Assembly (NCBI GenBank): GCA_031772625.1
Contig: CM062805.1
Coordinates: 800,175,119-800,239,118 of the forward strand
Direction: 5' to 3'
Source of the DNA: Pinus tabuliformis
Taxonomy: Eukaryota > Streptophyta > Pinopsida > Pinales > Pinaceae
DNA length: 64,000 nucleotides
This document shows, in pieces, positions 23,279-34,942 of the stretch; position 1 is the stretch's first letter, and each line of letters opens with the position of its first letter. A program made the position numbers and the translations under genes. The notes below the pieces were generated by a model, which was given only the letters and a program-made list of their open reading frames with translations, did not search any database and had not been told where the DNA came from.

Positions 23279-23600
23279 GGCAGACTACTAACCACATAAA
23301 AACTCTAAAAGTCACAATGCGACACACATGCACAATCAAAGCATATATATAGTGTTTTTACTATGCACAATCAAGCATAGTAACATTTAAGATACAACCC
23401 GTTTCGGGGCTACGACAATGGGATTCCATCATAATCAACAAACTCGTAAGCGCCTTTTTCCAAAACACACTTAACAATTTAGGGGTCCATTGATAGTGGT
23501 TCAAATTTTCCTGTTTCTAATTTATCGGCTTCTTGATCATAAAGCAAGACCAGGTCTCCTTATGAGAATATACGAGGCTTGACATTGCTATCATATTGCA
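23279..23600. other. Spacer between integrase and second RNase H of D
   Basis: On the - strand only degraded integrase C-terminal sequence (reading near 23470-23600, e.g. the linker around the KLETGK region) can be suspected. No ORF is supported. The region is also present in D2 (60422-60740). Confidence 0.4.
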
Positions 23601-24440
23601 CCTTAATTCATTTCTTATGTCCTTCGTTGGCCAATGTAGCTTCACGATGTGTTTCATCTAGATGGATGAGTTCTAAGAAACGTTCTTCCTAATGAGAAGT
23701 GTCAGGTAACAAGTCAATTGCGAGTTTTAGTGATGAAATCTCACATTGTATTGGCAGGATTACCTCAAGAGCATACACCAATTGGAAAGGTGTGAATCCA
23801 GTTGTGTTTCTTACCGAGGTTCCGTAAGCCCACAAAGTTGAGTATAGGATCGAATGCCACTTTCATTTATGAAATCCTATAATTCGTTGAAGAATTCTCT
23901 TAAGGAATTTGTTGATGGCTTCAACTTGTCCATTAGCCTGTGGATAATAAGGAGAAGAACTATCATGTGGGAGTCCTAACTTGGAAGTTAATTCAGTCAT
24001 CATGTGATTGCGAAAATGTGAACCATGATATGTAACTATAGCTTGTGGTACACCAAACTGTGCAACTACATGGTTGAAGAAAAAAAGTGCAGCTATCTCA
24101 CCACTGTTGTTTAATGTAGGCATCGCCGTGACCCATTTCGTGAGGGTTACATGTCATGAAATCAATGCCCCATTTTGCAAATGGTACAACAACGATAACA
24201 TGATGCAGTGGTGTAGGTGGTAATTGAGTTTTATGGTCAAAACTATGGCATGCATGACAACTTCTGACAATAGTAATGAAATCGTTAAATATGGTAGGCC
24301 AGAAGTAATCAGCACAGAGAATTTTATGGTAGTAGCATAAGGAGATAAAAGTCCACCACAAGCACTAGAATGGAAACCATTTAGAACTTTCTCGGCTTCC
24401 TCATCTGTGAGGTACCTACCAAAAATCATATCGATACCGC
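23601..24440 (-). pseudogene. Integrase of element D
   Basis: On the - strand: MIFGRYLTDEEAEKVLNGFH, ACGGLLSPYATT, a frameshift near 24330, then YFWPTIFNDFITIV, RSCHACHSFDHK, AKWGIDFMTCNPHEMGHGDA, a shift near 24110, then VVAQFGVPQAIVTYHGSHF, YYPQANGQVEAINKFLKRIL. The HHCC motif lacks its second His (GGLLS instead of GGHLS; also in D2). The second catalytic Asp is Tyr here (TYHGSHF) but Asp in D2 (TDHGSHF). The Glu in QVEAINK remains. The tail 23607-23834 is broken here but open in D2. Confidence 0.85.
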
Positions 24441-24587
24441 GATGGTAAAGGGTGTCGCCAATGACAACTCATCTGGAATTGATGGTTCCATTGTTGAGTC
24501 GATGGCGATAGAGGGAAGGTCGCAAAGAAGCTTGGAAAAAACTAGATATTTCTTGGACTTGGATTTGATGAATTCGAAATCCAATTC

Positions 24588-24905
24588 CTACAAAATGACA
24601 TTCCATTTTGAATATTTTCCCCCTAGAAATTGACGTGACAAGATGTATGTCATAGGGTTGCAATCCGAAATGACAGTGGTCTTTCGGAGCATGATATACT
24701 GGAAAAATCTCTCTACAACTTGAACAGAATCTAAAGCTAGCTTCTCCACATAAGAATACTTCACTTCCATATCATTGATATTACAACTCAAATAATAGAT
24801 CGGATGTTCAATCCCATCTTCTTCTTGGACTAAAACCATAGAAATGGTTGTATCTGCAGCAACGAGATACATAAAATAGTCATTCTGATAATTAGGGGAA
24901 TACAT
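24588..24905 (-). pseudogene. First (Ty3-type) RNase H of element D
   Basis: On the - strand: MYSPNYQNDYFMYLVAADTT, ISMVLVQEEDGIEHPIYYLS, YSYVEKLALDSVQVVERFFQ, YILSRQFLGGKYSKWNVIL, the usual connection and RNase H region after RT in Tat elements. A stop ends the frame, after which ELDFEFIKSKSKKYLVFSKL leads directly to integrase; no second RNase H lies in between. Confidence 0.8.
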
Positions 24906-24959
24906 TAATGACGCTCAGACCAGGGTATCTTTGAGAGCATCAAAGGAAGCTTGTGCAAC

Positions 24960-25870
24960 CTAGTCCCAATTGAAGGGAGTTCCTTTTTTCAAAAGACGAG
25001 TAAATCCCTTAGTCATTTTGGCATAATTGGTAATGAATATCCTTAGAAAGTTAGCCTTCCCTTGGAGTCTCTGTAACTGAAGTAAATTGGAAGGATGAGG
25101 CAGAACAAGAATTTCCTTAACCTTCAAGGGGTCGAGTTGAATTCCTTCTTTGGACACTATGAAACCAAGCAAATGACCAAAACCAACACAAAACACACAT
25201 TTATGTGGATTGAGTTGAATTTTGTAGTGTCGACACCATAAAAATATGGCTCTCAAATGTTGCGGGTGATCAACCCATTTTCGTAAATGAATAGGTAAGT
25301 CATCTAGATAGTGTTGAATGATCTGTTTGATGTCATGGAAGGCATAATTCATTTCACTCTGAAAAGTTTCCCCAACGTTCTTCAAACCAAAAGGGAGTTT
25401 CCTATATGCGAATGTGCCCAAGGGAAAAATAAAGGCAATTTTAGATTGGTCTTCCAGGCGCATATTGATTTGATTATAGCTAGAAAAGGCATCAATAAAT
25501 GAAAATATTTCACATCCATCACACTCATCAATTATCTGGTCGATAAATGGAGTGGGATAGTTGTCTTTTGGACAAGCATGATTAACATCCCTATACTCAA
25601 AACACACTCGTATTGTTCCTTGTTTCTTCATGACAGGAACAATATTGGAAACCCAATCGGTAAGAGGAATGGGGTATATGAAACCAACATGCAAAAGTTT
25701 TTCAACTTCTACTTTTATGGTAGCGGCCTTTGGATGAATAGAACAAAGGTGCTATCATACTGGCTTGACATCAGGATACATTTTAATCTCATGTTCAACT
25801 ATACTAGAATCAATACCTTTCATTTACTCATATGACCATGAAAATATATTGCATAATTCATGAAAAAGAG
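24960..25870 (-). pseudogene. Reverse transcriptase of element D
   Basis: The RT entry (FSWSYEEMKGIDSSIVEHEI, on the - strand near 25840) leads through a stop to the open frame 24960-25694: MHVGFIYPIPLTDWVSNIVP, VMKKQGTIRVCFEYRDVNHA, FSFIDAFSSYNQINMRLED, KLPFGLKNVGETFQSEMNYA, the catalytic box QHYLDDLPIHL, and GHLLGFIVSKEGIQLDPLKV. Both Asp of the YxDD box are present. The PKDNYPTPFIDQII motif is typical of Tat and Athila RTs. The frame ends at a stop before RNase H. Confidence 0.85.
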
Positions 25871-26609
25871 CATGGTAAGTTTCAAGTTCAGATGGAGAAC
25901 AAGATTTTCCAACATGGGTGTTTTCTACAATTCTAGATTTGGTCGAAATATTGATAGAAATGATTTCTTCGATATTCGATAAGTTTCATTTGGAATCAAA
26001 TGTGTATATAAATACAGAATTTGAAAGGAAATAAATGATTGAAGGGCGATTTAGTTCATATGGAATATCTTCTATGTGATCTGGAATATTGGATCGATGA
26101 TGATAATCTACCCATGGTTCTTCTTCTGTTATCATTGATTGGATGATTCCTTCATTAGTAGAAAATGTACGTGAAAAAGGATCAGAGGAAATACCATATT
26201 CTAATGAATGATCAACCCATACAATTGGTGATGATGGATTTAGATTTGCTGCACAAGCCAAAATGATTGATTACTATGCAATCTCAATTGGGATTACCGG
26301 CATGGTTTCATTACACATATCAACTTCAGAATTATTGGAAATTTTCCATGAGTTAGATGAAGTGGAAGATATCATGTTACAGGTCTCAACTTTTGCAACT
26401 TCCGCTATTTTTGATGGTGGCGGTAGTGAAAAGGTACCCATTAGGGAAGACTCTTTGAATAGAACTACTCCAATGTTCTAAAGAGATAGCAGAGGTTCAT
26501 GAACTAACGGAATGGTTCCAGCTACCTATGAACTAGAGGCAAAGAAGGTAAGTTGATCAATTACGCTGATTCCGCCTTTATGAGGGAAAGCAATCATACA
26601 AAATTATGT
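25871..26609 (-). pseudogene. Protease-RT linker of element D
   Basis: The - strand frame 25986-26261 (MACAANLNPSSPIVWVDHSL ... SNSVFIYTFDSK) is the acidic linker before RT. No catalytic motif. The same frame is recognisable in D2 near 63130-63400, there broken by a stop. Bases 26262-26609 are the rest of the linker with stops. Confidence 0.5.
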
Positions 26610-27500
26610 CTAAACCACAAGAGCCATAATGCAAACCCACGATCTTCCTAGTAAAATATTGTAGTTAAGAGGTTCGTCAACGACCTCAACTTCAACAGTT
26701 ACAGTTTTTCCCCCTAGTTCTATTTGCAGGTTACTTAAAATTCCACAAGGTGTATAAGTGCGACCGTCAAAAGATTTTAATGTCGTAGGTGATCGTGACA
26801 AAGGCGGTGAGCCAAGTGCTTTCCAGCAATTCATTGACATGATACAAGTAGATGCACCTTCATCAACAATAGTTTGGTGAATGAGGTGATTCAAAGCATT
26901 TACTTGGATTAAGAATGCTAGTTGTGTTGGTAATTGTGGTGTATAACCCACATGGTTAAAAACTGCAAGATTGGAATCTGTTGTATCAATTCCACCAATT
27001 TTTGACAATAAAGCATGATTTTGGGAGGGGAAATTTTGAAGCACCTCAAGCGTCGACATAGCAGAAGGTGGCTGAGCCAAATCTTCTACTATGCTATAAT
27101 TTTGTGCTGCTCGAGCTCGAGGGTTGAATGTAGATTTATGAACAACTCCCTTTAGCGGTTTTATTGTTAACTCTAGTGCAATGGGTGGTGGAATGGAGTT
27201 AGAAGAAGTTGAAGTCGAAGTATTGGGTTGATCTATAGCCTGGTTATTTGATAATGATAGTAGATTACCGTAATATTTACTTTGTGTAGTCATCAAAACA
27301 TCAGTATTAGGCTTAATGGTGGATACCATAAGCACTTGTGAAGTGGAAGCATGATATGTAGCAACAAAATGAGTCTCTGGGTTTGGAAAAGGGTCTGTCA
27401 ACATAACAGATGTACTAGAAGTTTTAAGAATCTTTGAGACTTCAGAGTGGTCAGTACAATCTCACGTAAAGTGCTCCTCATTACAAATTAAACATGGGTA
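26610..27500 (-). pseudogene. Gag zinc knuckle and protease of element D
   Basis: Near 27455-27497 the - strand reads CLICNEEHFT, a stop, DC: a short knuckle of the form CX2CX3HX4C. The open frame 26610-27404 follows and ends in an aspartic protease: HQTIVDEGASTCIMSMNCWK, SPTTLKSFDGRTYTPCGILS, NLQIELGGKTVTVEVEVVDE, LNYNILLGRSW. The active site is DEG rather than DTG/DSG, as in element E. This is the best-preserved coding segment of D. In D2 the active-site segment is deleted. Confidence 0.8.
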
Positions 27501-27740
27501 ACGAGGTTTCCTTGCCAGAGAAGAGGAATCATATGACTTCTCTTGGGGGAGGGGGAATTTTATTTCTTTCTGGTTTTCCCCTTTTCTTGCTTCCAGGTTG
27601 CTTTTCATTTTTACCTTTGTCAAATGAGACGATATTTATTTCGGAATCAAGTGTATTATCATGGGTATTAGAGGTTTGGTTTGAAATAGCAAGTGTTTGA
27701 CTAGATGGTGTACTTGCTATTTGAGTGCTTGAAGAACCTA

Positions 27741-28379
27741 TCACAGTGTCATGGCATGAGAGTCCTTACTAGATGGAGGTGGTGGAATAGTAAAAGATGG
27801 TCTAGTTGCATTTGGAATCTTATTATAGAGCATGCTATATTGGGTGTAAATCAAGTCTATGTATTGGGCATGAGCAATTACTTGCTCTTCAGTAACAACT
27901 CCTCCTTTAGCCACATCCTTGGTGATATATGGAAAGAAGGATTTAATAAACCACTCAGCTAAAAGCTGTTCAGGAACAAAAGTGTTGACCATTCGACGAC
28001 AACGACGCCACTCATGAATATGATCAGAAATGTGAGTAGCAACGGTCTGTTTAAAGTTGGTCAATAGTTCCATTCTAGTTTCATATATGATGGGTAACTA
28101 GAAATGGGATAAAAATGTAGTGGCTAACGCTATGAATTTTTCAAATGAAGCTCGTGGTAATTCAATATACCACTTTGTAGCCGGACCAATGAGTGTTCGT
28201 TGGAAAAGACGTAGCCTTAATGAATCATCATTTAGGGAGCTGGATGAACACCATAAATGAAAAGTCATAACGTGATTGGACGGATCTTCCCCAGGGTTCC
28301 CATTGAACTTAGGAATATCAAAAGGCAATTTGTGTGGAATCACTGACCACCAAGATGAATAAAGAATGGAATCATTCAT
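27741..28379 (-). pseudogene. Gag core of element D
   Basis: Two frames on the - strand (28098-28379 and 27741-28073). They read PFDIPKFNGNPGEDPSNHVM, FQRTLIGPATKWYIEL, then MELLTNFKQTVATHISDHIH, EQLLAEWFIKSFFPYITKDV, and match the retrotransposon Gag core fold of Ty3 elements (KFNGxxDP...HV...F...L.G.A..WY). A stop near 28080-28095 splits them. The region after, to 27500, is a linker rich in Ser, Pro and Thr leading to the zinc knuckle. Confidence 0.8.
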
Positions 28380-30135
28380 AAGACGATTTAAATCCGGTAA
28401 TTCAAGTGTTGTGACAAAAGGAAACTATCGGTTTAGGTCGAGTTGAGCGTAACCAAGGTAAGATGGAATTTCCTGGGAAATAGGCCTTTGTATACCAGCA
28501 TAAGGAATCCGTTGCTGATAACCTTGATAGGGGTAGGTTTGTTGAGAATATCTAGTATAAGGTTGTTGTTGGGAACCAGGATAAATTTGCTGTTGACCAA
28601 AACCAGCATATGCTTGTTGACTAGAACCTGGGTAAGCTTACTATTGACCAAACCCAACATATGATTGTTGACCAAGTCTAGGATAAGTTTGGTACTATTG
28701 GAATTGTTGTTGTTGGTATTGTGGCTGCCACGATTGTTGAGACAATGGTTGTTTCCCACCAGTATAAGTTTGACCAGGTTGTGGATAAATTGGACTAGTA
28801 AAAGTCTGATTCATTCCAGTTAATCATAAACTGGCCTGAGGTTGTTGGATTTTAGACACAAATGGTTGTTGTAAAATGTCCTGAGAAGACTGAGTCTGTA
28901 GACCTAAAACTTGAGGGTAAGAGGTTGAAGGATCAACTTGCAAATGTTGAGATACAATCAACTGATCTTGCAACTGTGGTAAAGTCGTAACAACAGGCGT
29001 AGCAGGTATGGATGAAATAGGTTGTATTGGTTGTCATGAATACACAAGCCTTGGTTGAATAGGCAATGTAGGTTACCATTGAGAAAGAGTCATTCCAGAA
29101 TAAGTTGGACCTAAAGATGACGGTATACTACCACATGGTGGCCCCCCAGAGTATGGAGAATAAGTATATTGGGCATATTTTTCTCCATGTGGAGGTAATC
29201 TAGTGTTAAGTGGATACATTAGATGGTAACCAGATGGACTAGCTTGATATTGACTTGATGGATCAAAGTGTTCAGTATCCGTAAGTGAAGAACAAGGTAA
29301 AATTCCTGTGGACGACATGGGTGATGACCATGGACTAGAAGAAACACCAGAGTGAGTTCCAAATAATGATTGGCAACCCAGTGGGATGGACGGACCACCA
29401 TAAATATGTGACTCAGGTGTTGTGGTAAACATGGAAGAAGTAGCAACAATAGATGTTGTCGCAGGTGTAACAGATGATATAATCTGGGATTTGTTTCGGC
29501 CATAGTCAAATGATCTAATAAATGTCCTAATGAATCTACAAGAGTTTGAAAGTAAATAGGATAGAGAGGAGCAGTATAAGTTAACTAAGGAAAAGAAGGA
29601 TAAAGATAAAGCCCTAGTCTAAAACGAGTTGGAGTTCTAGGTGAAGTTTCTTCTTCAAATTCCTCCTCAATAGAAATCAAACCAGGTGGAAGGATTTCAC
29701 CGTTAGGTCCGTAATAAATTTCCAGTGTTTGACTCTGCGGTAAAGGAGAAGTCTCAATAGTTACAGATGTCTGAGGATAAACCAATCAATCGTCTTCCGG
29801 TACAGGAACAACTTCTGGTTTTTCAACTTCGGGATCCAAGTGTTTTGGTAAAACAAAAATGGGTTCAGGATGAATTTCTTGAACAACATCTAGTTCAGAA
29901 GTAACTTCTTGTTGAACTATGATAGCTTCGGGATCAACTTACGGTTTAACAAATTAAAGTTCAGAAGTAATTTCTTGTTTAACTATGATAGGTTCAGGAT
30001 CAACTTCTAGTTGAACAATTTCAAGTTCAAAAGTAATTTCTTATTGAACAACTTTGGGTTGAGGATCAACTTCTTGTTGGACAACTTCAATTACCATTTG
30101 ACTAAGTTCACTTTTAGTGTCCTCAGGTAACTGTA
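28380..30135 (-). pseudogene. Low-complexity N-terminal Gag region of element D
   Basis: On the - strand, Gln/Tyr/Gly/Pro-rich sequence. Around 28540-28760 the frame reads repeated units such as YPGSQQQPYTRYSQQTYPYQ and QQAYAGFGQQ. Around 29073-29432 it is Ser/Pro/Tyr/Gly-rich (SPYSGGPPCGSIPSSLGP). At 29585-29785 it is acidic (ISIEEEFEEETSPRTPTRF). At about 29884-30095 a unit of about 66 bp is repeated three times, encoding Glu/Val/Pro-rich segments. Stops split the frames. The region continues at 43585 beyond F. It resembles the disordered N-terminus of some Tat Gag proteins; its function is unknown. Confidence 0.55.
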
Positions 30136-30767
30136 TGTTGTGTGTGGAGCATGATTGTTCAAAGGTCTTTGTTTCAGCCGGATGTATACCCCAGGAAGTC
30201 TTGTACACCCCTCCACGCGGGGGGGTGCAGCGGGGACTTGTCCCCCCCGTAGGGGTCCGGCAGGGCCGATCCCCCCCGGCTGGGGGGTCTGGGGGCCAGC
30301 GGTCCCCCGGCGGGGGCTCGGGGGCAGTGCCCCCGAAGCTAAAAACAAATGTAAAATTTCCTTGTAAAAGTATAGTAATTTCTAGTCAATTTGGTCCGTT
30401 CATTAGGCAGATGATCTGACAGTAGAACTTATGTTTAGTTTAGGGTTTTTTTCCCTAGAAGGCAACCCCTCTCTTTGTATGAGGGCATTGTATTTGAGGT
30501 TGAGATATAGAGGTGTATTCTGTGAGTGAGAAACAGAGAGGTGAGACTGTGAGAGAAAATAGAGGATATTACAGCGGATTTGTTGTAGGTTGTGTCTCTT
30601 CATTTTGCTAGATAATAGAAAGGAAGGACTGGCTGTTCAGGGTGGACGTAGCCCAAACTGGGTGAACCACGTATATCTGTGTCTCTCTTGTTTTGAGTGT
30701 TTTCTATGTTTATATTTCTGCAATATTTTATGTGTTCCATTGCTCCGTAATATATAATTTTCTAACA
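30136..30767 (+). repeat. 5' LTR of element F (632 bp) with a GC-rich hairpin block
   Basis: Bases about 30213-30340 are almost pure G and C with nested inverted repeats (for example gatccccccc...ggggggtc, and gggggcagtgcccccg), in an otherwise AT-rich region. The ORFs seen through this block on both strands are composition artefacts. Confidence 0.9.
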
Positions 30768-30768
30768 A

Positions 30769-30784
30769 CTGGTATTAGAGCCGC
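30769..30784 (+). other. Primer-binding site of F
   Basis: ctggtattagagccgc, initiator tRNA-Met type, two bases after the LTR end. Confidence 0.8.
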
Positions 30785-30842
30785 AGATCTATTTGGCTGA
30801 TAAAATCGCAGGAAAGAAGGGTTCCTTGTTCGAGCGGGAGCA

Positions 30843-32453
30843 ATGGCAGAAGATGGTAAGTTTAGGGTCGAGAAATTTAACGGCCAAAACTTCTCGCTGT
30901 GGAAGATGCAGATGGAAGATTATCTGTATCAGAAAGATCTATACCTACCATTGGGCGGAAAAACAAAGATGCCGACGGGTATGAAAGACGAAGAATGGAA
31001 CCTTCTCGATAGAAAGGCACTCGGAACAATACGGTTGTGCCTTGCTGCGTCATTCGCCTTCAACATTTCGAAGGAAACCATGACAGAGGGTTTGATGCAG
31101 ACGTTGTCGAAACTATATGAAAAACCCTCGGCCTCAAACAAGGTATTTCTTATGAAACTGTTATTTAATATGAATATGTTGGAAGGAGGATCTGTTGCAA
31201 ACCATTTAAATGATTTTAGTACAGTTACAAGTCAGTTAAGTTCTGTAGGGGTAAACTTTGATGATGAAGTTAGAGCTCTGTTATTCTTGTGCTCATTACC
31301 AGAAAGTTGGAATGGTTTGGTAATGGCCATTAGTAACTCCGTTTCCGGATCTAGTAATTTAAAGTTTGATGATGTTGGTGGTGCTATCCTTAGCGAGGAA
31401 ATGCGACGGAAAAGCTCCGGTGAGACATCGGGAAATGCTTTGAGTGCAGAGTCCAGAGGAAGAAAATTGGAAAGAGGAAATAGCTCAGGATATCGCAGTA
31501 AATCAAGGAAAGGCAGATCCAAGTCCAGATCGGGGATAGTGTGCTGGAAATGTGGAAAGAAAGGACACCTAAAGAAAGACTGTAGATCTCGGAAGGGAAA
31601 AGAAGGAGATGCACAGCAAGAAAACAATCATGAAGCAAATGTGACCGGTGAGGTGTTACAAGATGCTTTGATTCTTTCTTTCGAAAATATTACTAATTCG
31701 TGGGTGGTAGATTCAGGGGATTCATTCCATGCCACACCTGATAAGAAATACTTTCATGACTATGTTCAAGGAGATTTTGGACAAGTTCGTCTGGGTGATG
31801 ATAAACCCTGTAAAATTGTTGGAGTGGGTAAGGTTCTTGTAAAACAACAGAATGGAAACCAATGGCTATTAAAGGAGGTAAGGCATGTTCCAGATCTAAA
31901 GAAAAATCTGATTTCAACAGGGCAGTTAGGCGGTGAAGGTTGTGTGACAACTTTCACAGATAAAGCTTGGAAGGTCACCAAAGGAGCCCTGGTAATAGCA
32001 AAAGGCGAAAATGTTGGTACATTGTATTTATGCAATGGTATTTCTAACTATGTTAATGCTTTAACTTTCAAAGGAGCAGATGCAGCATTATGGCATCATA
32101 GGTTCAGACACATGAGTGAAAAGGGGATGAAGATTCTTCACTCAAGGAATTTGTTGCCGCGTTTGAATAATGTTGATTTGGATTTCTGTGAGAATTGCAT
32201 TTATGGAAAACAGAAGAGAGTCAGATTTCTCAGAGTTGGGAAAGAAAAGAAGAACGAAAAATTAGAGCTTGTGCATACAGACGTATGGGACCTGCTCAGA
32301 TATCATCTCTCGATGGCTCTCGTTATTATGTTACCTTTATTGATGATGCAACTAGAAAAACTTGGATTTATTGTGTTAAGAATAAATCTGATGTATTTGA
32401 TACTTTCAATAAATGGAAAGCTTTGGTTGAGATTGAGACAGCAAAGAAATTGA
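30843..32453 (+). pseudogene. Gag-protease-integrase (N part) of element F
   Basis: Starts MAEDGKFRVEKFNGQNFSLW, the usual start of Tork-type Gag. The Gag core is at residues 1-200 (MQMEDYLYQKDLYLPLGG; ALLFLCSLPESWNGLVMAI). A basic RS-rich stretch (SKSRKGRSKSRS) precedes one zinc knuckle at residue 234 (CWKCGKKGHLKKDC). The protease has WVVDSGDSFHATPD near residue 290, with Asp where Ala/Ser/Cys is usual after DSG. The HHCC region (WHHRFRHMSEKGMKILHS, CENCIYGKQ) precedes the integrase start ELVHTDVW. The frame is lost near 32287 by loss of one base; residues after about 483 are not family-like. Neighbour 32290-33289 continues it. Confidence 0.88.
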
Positions 32454-34741
32454 AGTGTCTTAGATCAGACAATGGAGGTGAATATTGCAGCAAAGAGTTT
32501 GATAGGTACTATTCAGAACATGGAATTCACAGAGAGAAGACAGTTCCAAGAACACCACAAGAAAATGGTGTGTCAGAAAGGATGAACAGAACAATCATGG
32601 AGCGTGCAAGGTGCATGAGATTGCATGCAGGATTTCCTTTACAGTTTTGGGCAGATGCTGTAGATACTGCTGTTTATCTAATAAACAGAGGGCCTTCAAG
32701 TTCCTTGGATGGTGGTGTTCCAGAGGAAGCATGGACAGGTAAAAAGGTAAACTACTCTTTTTTAAAGCCTTTTGGTTGTGAGGCCTTTGTCCATATTGAT
32801 AAAGAAAATAGAACAAAGCTTGAGGCAAGGTCAAAGAAATGTACCTTTATTGGATATGGTGTTAATGATTTTGGTTATCGCTTATATGATTACGAAAATC
32901 ACAAAATCATTAGGAGCAGAGATGTAATATTCAATGAAAAGGTCTTGTATAAGAATCAGTTGCAGGAAAAGAAATGGGAAAAAGAAAACAAGGAATACGC
33001 AGTTCTTGATGAAATCACTGAAAAGGTAAAGGTGCCTGAAAATAATAATAATCAACAACAGCAACCACCACAACAACAACAGGCACCCCAAACACCTGAA
33101 AGTGGTGTTAGAAGATCTACCAGGATAAGTAGACCCCCTGAACGATACTCTCCTTCATTATATTATTTATTGTTGACTGATTCCGGTGAACCCGAATGTT
33201 ATGAAGAAGCAATGCAGGTTGAAAGTAGGAAGAAGTGGGAGGTAGCCATAGAAGAAGAGATGGACTCCTTAATGCATAACCAGACTTAGGATTTAGTCAG
33301 GTTGCCTGTAGGAAAAACGACATTGAAGAATAAATGGGTTTACAGGTTAAAGGAAGAAGATGGATGAAAACAGAGGTATAAAGCTAGACTTGTGGTGAAG
33401 GGGTTTGCACAGAAGAAAGGTATTGATTTTGATGAAATATTTTCTCCTGTTGCTAAAATGACTTCAATCAGAACCATTTTAAGTCTTGTAGCAGCTGAAG
33501 ATTTGCATCTTGAGCAGTTAGATGTAAAGACAACCTTTCTCCATGGGGATTTGGAGGAAGAGATGTATATGCAGCAGCCACAAGGATATGAGGTGAAAGG
33601 GAAGGAGAAACTAGTGTGCAGGTTGAAGAAGAGCTTGTATGGCTTAAAACAGTCTCCAAGGAAGTGGTATCTAAAATTTGACAAGTTTATGTCTGAACAA
33701 GGTTATACTAGATGTCACTCTGATCATTGTGTTTATTTGAAAAAGAAAAATGATGGCAGCTATATTATATTGTTATTGTATGTAGATGACATGCTTGTTG
33801 CAGGATCTAACATGCAGGAAATAAATGTTCTCAAAAGGAAATTGGCAAATTCATTTGCAATGAAAGATTTGGGAGCTGAAAAACAAATCCTTGGTATGAG
33901 AATAACTAGAGACAGGAAAAATCGTAAATTAACATTGTCTCAGAATGAGTACATACAAAAGGTGTTGAAAAGATTTAACATGCACAATGCAAAACTAGTT
34001 AGTACACCTTTTGCTAGCCATTTCAAACTTAGCAAGGAAATGTGCCCAAAGACCCAAGAAGACATGGATTATATGTCTAAAGTTCCATATGCATCAGCAG
34101 TTGGAAGCTTAATGTATGCAATGGTCTGCACAATGCCTGATATTGCACATGCAGTGGGAGTTGTATGCAGGTACCTGAACAATCCAAGAAAGGAACATTG
34201 GATGGCAGTGAAATGGATTCTCAGATATTTGAAAGGTACCACAAATAAAGCATTATGCGTTGGTGGTTCAAACATCTCCCTACAAGGATATGTTGATGCA
34301 GATATGGCAGTTGACAGAGATAACAGGAGGAGCACTACAGGATATGTATTTACTGTTGGAGGAACCGCTGTCAATTGGGTTTCAAAAATCCAAAGTGTTG
34401 TTGCACTTTCAACAACAAAAGCAGAGTATGTTGCTGCTATAGAGGCTAGTAAAGAAATGATTTGGTTACAAATGTTTATGGGTGAATTGGGTAAGGAGCA
34501 TGATATGTGCACGTTATACAGTGATAGTCAAAGTGCCATTCATCTTGCAAAGAACTCAGCATTTCATTCCAAGACTAAACACATACAGCTCAAGTACCAT
34601 TTCATACAATCAATGTTGGAAGATGGAGAGTTGAAGCTGGAAAAGATACACACTAGCAAGAATCCTGCAGATATGCTAACAAAATTTGTAACCAGGGAGA
34701 AACTGAGAACATGCTCAGTTTCAATTGGTCTTCAAGGATGA
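32290..34741 (+). pseudogene. Integrase, RT and RNase H of element F
   Basis: The integrase core reads GSRYYVTFIDDATRKTWIYC, KCLRSDNGGEYCSKEF, TPQENGVSERMNRTI. A Gln/Asn/Pro-rich linker (NNNNQQQQPPQQQQAPQ) precedes RT. In-frame stops occur at 33287-33289 (TAG in place of the conserved Trp of NQTW) and 33365-33367 (TGA). RT then continues openly from 33392: GFAQKKGIDFDEIFSPVAKM, LKKSLYGLKQSPRKWY, the catalytic box LYVDDMLVAGS. RNase H shows GYVDADMAVDRDNRRSTTGY and ALSTTKAEYVAAIEASKEM; the AEAEY acid before EY is Lys. The ending KNPADMLTKFVTREKL is the normal C-terminus. Confidence 0.88.
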
Positions 34742-34837
34742 CGATGAAGATGAAAAACAACCAGGTCCAAAGAGGAGTCATTGTCCAGCAAATGAAGCAG
34801 CAGTGGAGTTGCTACAATCATTCTCCAAGTGGGAGAT
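34742..34837 (+). other. 3' untranslated region and PPT of F
   Basis: Short stretch ending aagtgggagat, the polypurine tract adjoining the 3' LTR at 34838. Confidence 0.7.
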
Positions 34838-34942
34838 TGTTGTGTGTGGAGCATGATTGTTCAAAGGTCTTTGTTTCAGCCGGATGTATACCCCAAGAAG
34901 TCTTGTACACCCCTCCACACGGGGGGGTGCGGGGGGGACTTG
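34838..34942 (+). repeat. 3' LTR of F, first 105 bp
   Basis: Matches 30136-30240 closely. It is cut by E at the base of a G/C palindrome; the last five bases acttg are the E TSD. Confidence 0.9.

Noticed and set aside
30117-30419. ORFs of 70-100 codons on both strands through the GC-rich LTR block
   Set aside because: Composition artefact: stop codons are rare in G/C runs. The frames are Pro/Gly/Arg-rich and lie inside an LTR.
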